Source: CAZRQL01 sp964602415 (GTDB lineage: Bacteria; Bacteroidota; Bacteroidia; Cytophagales; Flammeovirgaceae). Taken from it: DNA of 64,000 nt. The stretch lies in the NCBI GenBank assembly GCA_964602415.1, contig CAZRQL010000009.1:1-64000 (forward strand), read 5' to 3'. Shown here piece after piece: positions 63,115-64,000 of the stretch. The translations under genes were made by a program, and so were the position numbers. Positions within the stretch are counted from its first letter, which is position 1, and each line of letters starts with the position of its first letter. Below the pieces are notes generated by a model that searched no databases, was not told the DNA's origin, and saw only the letters and a list, made by a program, of their open reading frames with translations.

Positions 63115-64000
63115 ATGATAATTGGAGTCCCAAAAGAAATTAAAAACAATGAAAATCGCGTAGCTCTCACGCCCGCCGGTGCCAAAGAATTGGTAAAAAA
63201 TGGCCATACCGTGTATGTGCAGACACAAGCAGGGGTAGGCAGTGGATTTTCAGATGAAGATTATGCCCTCAATGGTGCATCTATCACCAACTCCATCGAG
63301 GAGACCTATTCCAAAGCCGAGATGATCATCAAGGTCAAAGAACCTATTAGCCAAGAATATGGCTTAATCAAAGAAAATCAACTGATTTTCACCTATTTTC
63401 ACTTTGCTTCTTCTCAAGAGCTAACGGAAGCCATGATCAAAAGCAGGTCCGTATGCATCGCATACGAAACGGTAGAGAAACCTGACCGATCGCTGCCTCT
63501 ATTGATACCTATGTCTGAGGTGGCCGGCAGGATGGCCATTCAGGAAGGTGCTAAGTTTTTGGAAAAGCCCATGGGAGGCAGAGGAATACTGCTGGGGGGC
63601 GTTCCGGGCGTAAAACCGGCCAAAGTTTTGATACTTGGAGGGGGAATTGTGGGGGTAAATGCAGCCAAAATGGCCGCCGGCTTAGGTGCAGATGTTACCA
63701 TCATGGATATTAGCGTTCCAAGGCTGCGTTATCTATCAGATATCATGCCTGCCAACGTCAATACTCTGGTTTCCAACGAATACAACATCAGGGAGGCTGT
63801 TAAAGACCATGACCTTATCGTAGGAGGAGTGTTGCTGCCGGGTGCAAAAGCCCCTCATTTGATTACCAGAGATATGCTTTCAACCATGCGCAAGGGTACG
63901 GTGTTGGTAGATGTAGCCGTTGACCAAGGCGGATGTTTTGAGACAACAAGAGCTACCACCCACCAAGATCCCGTTTATGTTGTTGATGATGTGATACATT
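63115..64000 (+). CDS. ald: Alanine dehydrogenase (3' end outside window)
   Basis: NAD-dependent alanine dehydrogenase, truncated by the window end after about 295 of the usual 370 residues. Start MIIGVPKEIKNNENRVALTP is the family signature; IKVKEP (about 72-77) and FTYFHFAS (about 92-99) hold the catalytic Lys and His, and the Rossmann motif is LGGGIVGVNAAKMA (about 172-185). The last visible segment VDVAVDQGGCFETTRATTH also belongs to Ald. It interconverts L-alanine and pyruvate plus ammonia. It follows the FNR-like gene with 116 bases and its own -7 element. Confidence 0.95.
   Translation, partial: MIIGVPKEIKNNENRVALTPAGAKELVKNGHTVYVQTQAGVGSGFSDEDYALNGASITNSIEETYSKAEMIIKVKEPISQEYGLIKENQLIFTYFHFASSQELTEAMIKSRSVCIAYETVEKPDRSLPLLIPMSEVAGRMAIQEGAKFLEKPMGGRGILLGGVPGVKPAKVLILGGGIVGVNAAKMAAGLGADVTIMDISVPRLRYLSDIMPANVNTLVSNEYNIREAVKDHDLIVGGVLLPGAKAPHLITRDMLSTMRKGTVLVDVAVDQGGCFETTRATTHQDPVYVVDDVIH

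Noticed and set aside
1..64000. tRNA, rRNA, CRISPR arrays, insertion sequences or prophage genes
   Set aside because: I read both strands for tRNA arm patterns, direct repeats with spacers and transposase or phage motifs and found none convincing.

Overview
This window is chromosomal DNA from a member of the Bacteroidota, most likely a gliding or Cytophagales-like environmental bacterium. I cannot name the genus from the sequence alone. The evidence is: a large secreted protein with a gliding-motility/type IX secretion (T9SS type B) C-terminal domain; a TonB-dependent receptor with a carboxypeptidase-regulatory-like N-terminus; a bacillithiol deacetylase (BshB1); a DUF2911 protein; a TPR-fused histidine kinase; many Bacteroidota lipoproteins; and promoter elements of the Bacteroidota type (TAnnTTTG, with TTTG about 20 bases upstream). 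I saw no rRNA, tRNA, CRISPR array, insertion sequence or phage module, and no gene-free stretch longer than 300 bases.

Layout. 1-2.7 kb: long terminator hairpin and a TPR histidine kinase on the minus strand. 2.8-10 kb: the most unusual locus, a single-protein polyketide synthase (KS-AT-DH-KR-ACP-TE) followed by an MpaB/DUF2236-type putative heme oxygenase. 10-13 kb: a GH3-beta-lactamase fusion, converging on and overlapping the oxygenase. 13-24.5 kb: mixed metabolic and envelope genes (3-hydroxyacyl-CoA dehydrogenase, lipoproteins, MBL hydrolase, miaB, purE, gpsA, YceI, the T9SS cargo protein, a TrmH-type methyltransferase). 24.5-34 kb: TonB receptor, ndh-rnz pair, and a set of exported proteins of unknown function, including one with an HExxH motif.

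34-42.3 kb: dapA, then a minus-strand run dprA-recQ-DUF983-mnmD (DNA processing plus tRNA modification), a small nucleotidyltransferase pair that could be a toxin-antitoxin or defence unit, rsmA, a DUF2911 protein and bshB1. 42.4-48.6 kb: an RRM protein, then a tightly packed minus-strand run of outer-membrane protein, GT2 glycosyltransferase, a lone OppC-like ABC permease, a SpoIIE/PP2C phosphatase and a methyltransferase, then one further exported protein. 48.7-54.8 kb: topA converging with sufS, then a lipoprotein, rhodanese, PAP2 phosphatase and MerR regulator on the minus strand. 54.8-59.7 kb: plus-strand run of an unrecognised two-helix membrane protein, a DtxR regulator, a DASS anion symporter and a GT-C-like membrane protein. 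59.7-64 kb: a CcoI/FixI copper ATPase divergent from an FNR-like regulator with a TGAT-N4-ATCA site between them, then a truncated alanine dehydrogenase running off the window end.

The best candidates for something undescribed are the polyketide synthase/oxygenase pair (with an altered KR nucleotide-binding motif), the nucleotidyltransferase pair, the phosphatase-permease-methyltransferase run, and the exported helical protein at 29.3-30.9 kb. These are inferences from motifs and gene order; no database search was possible.
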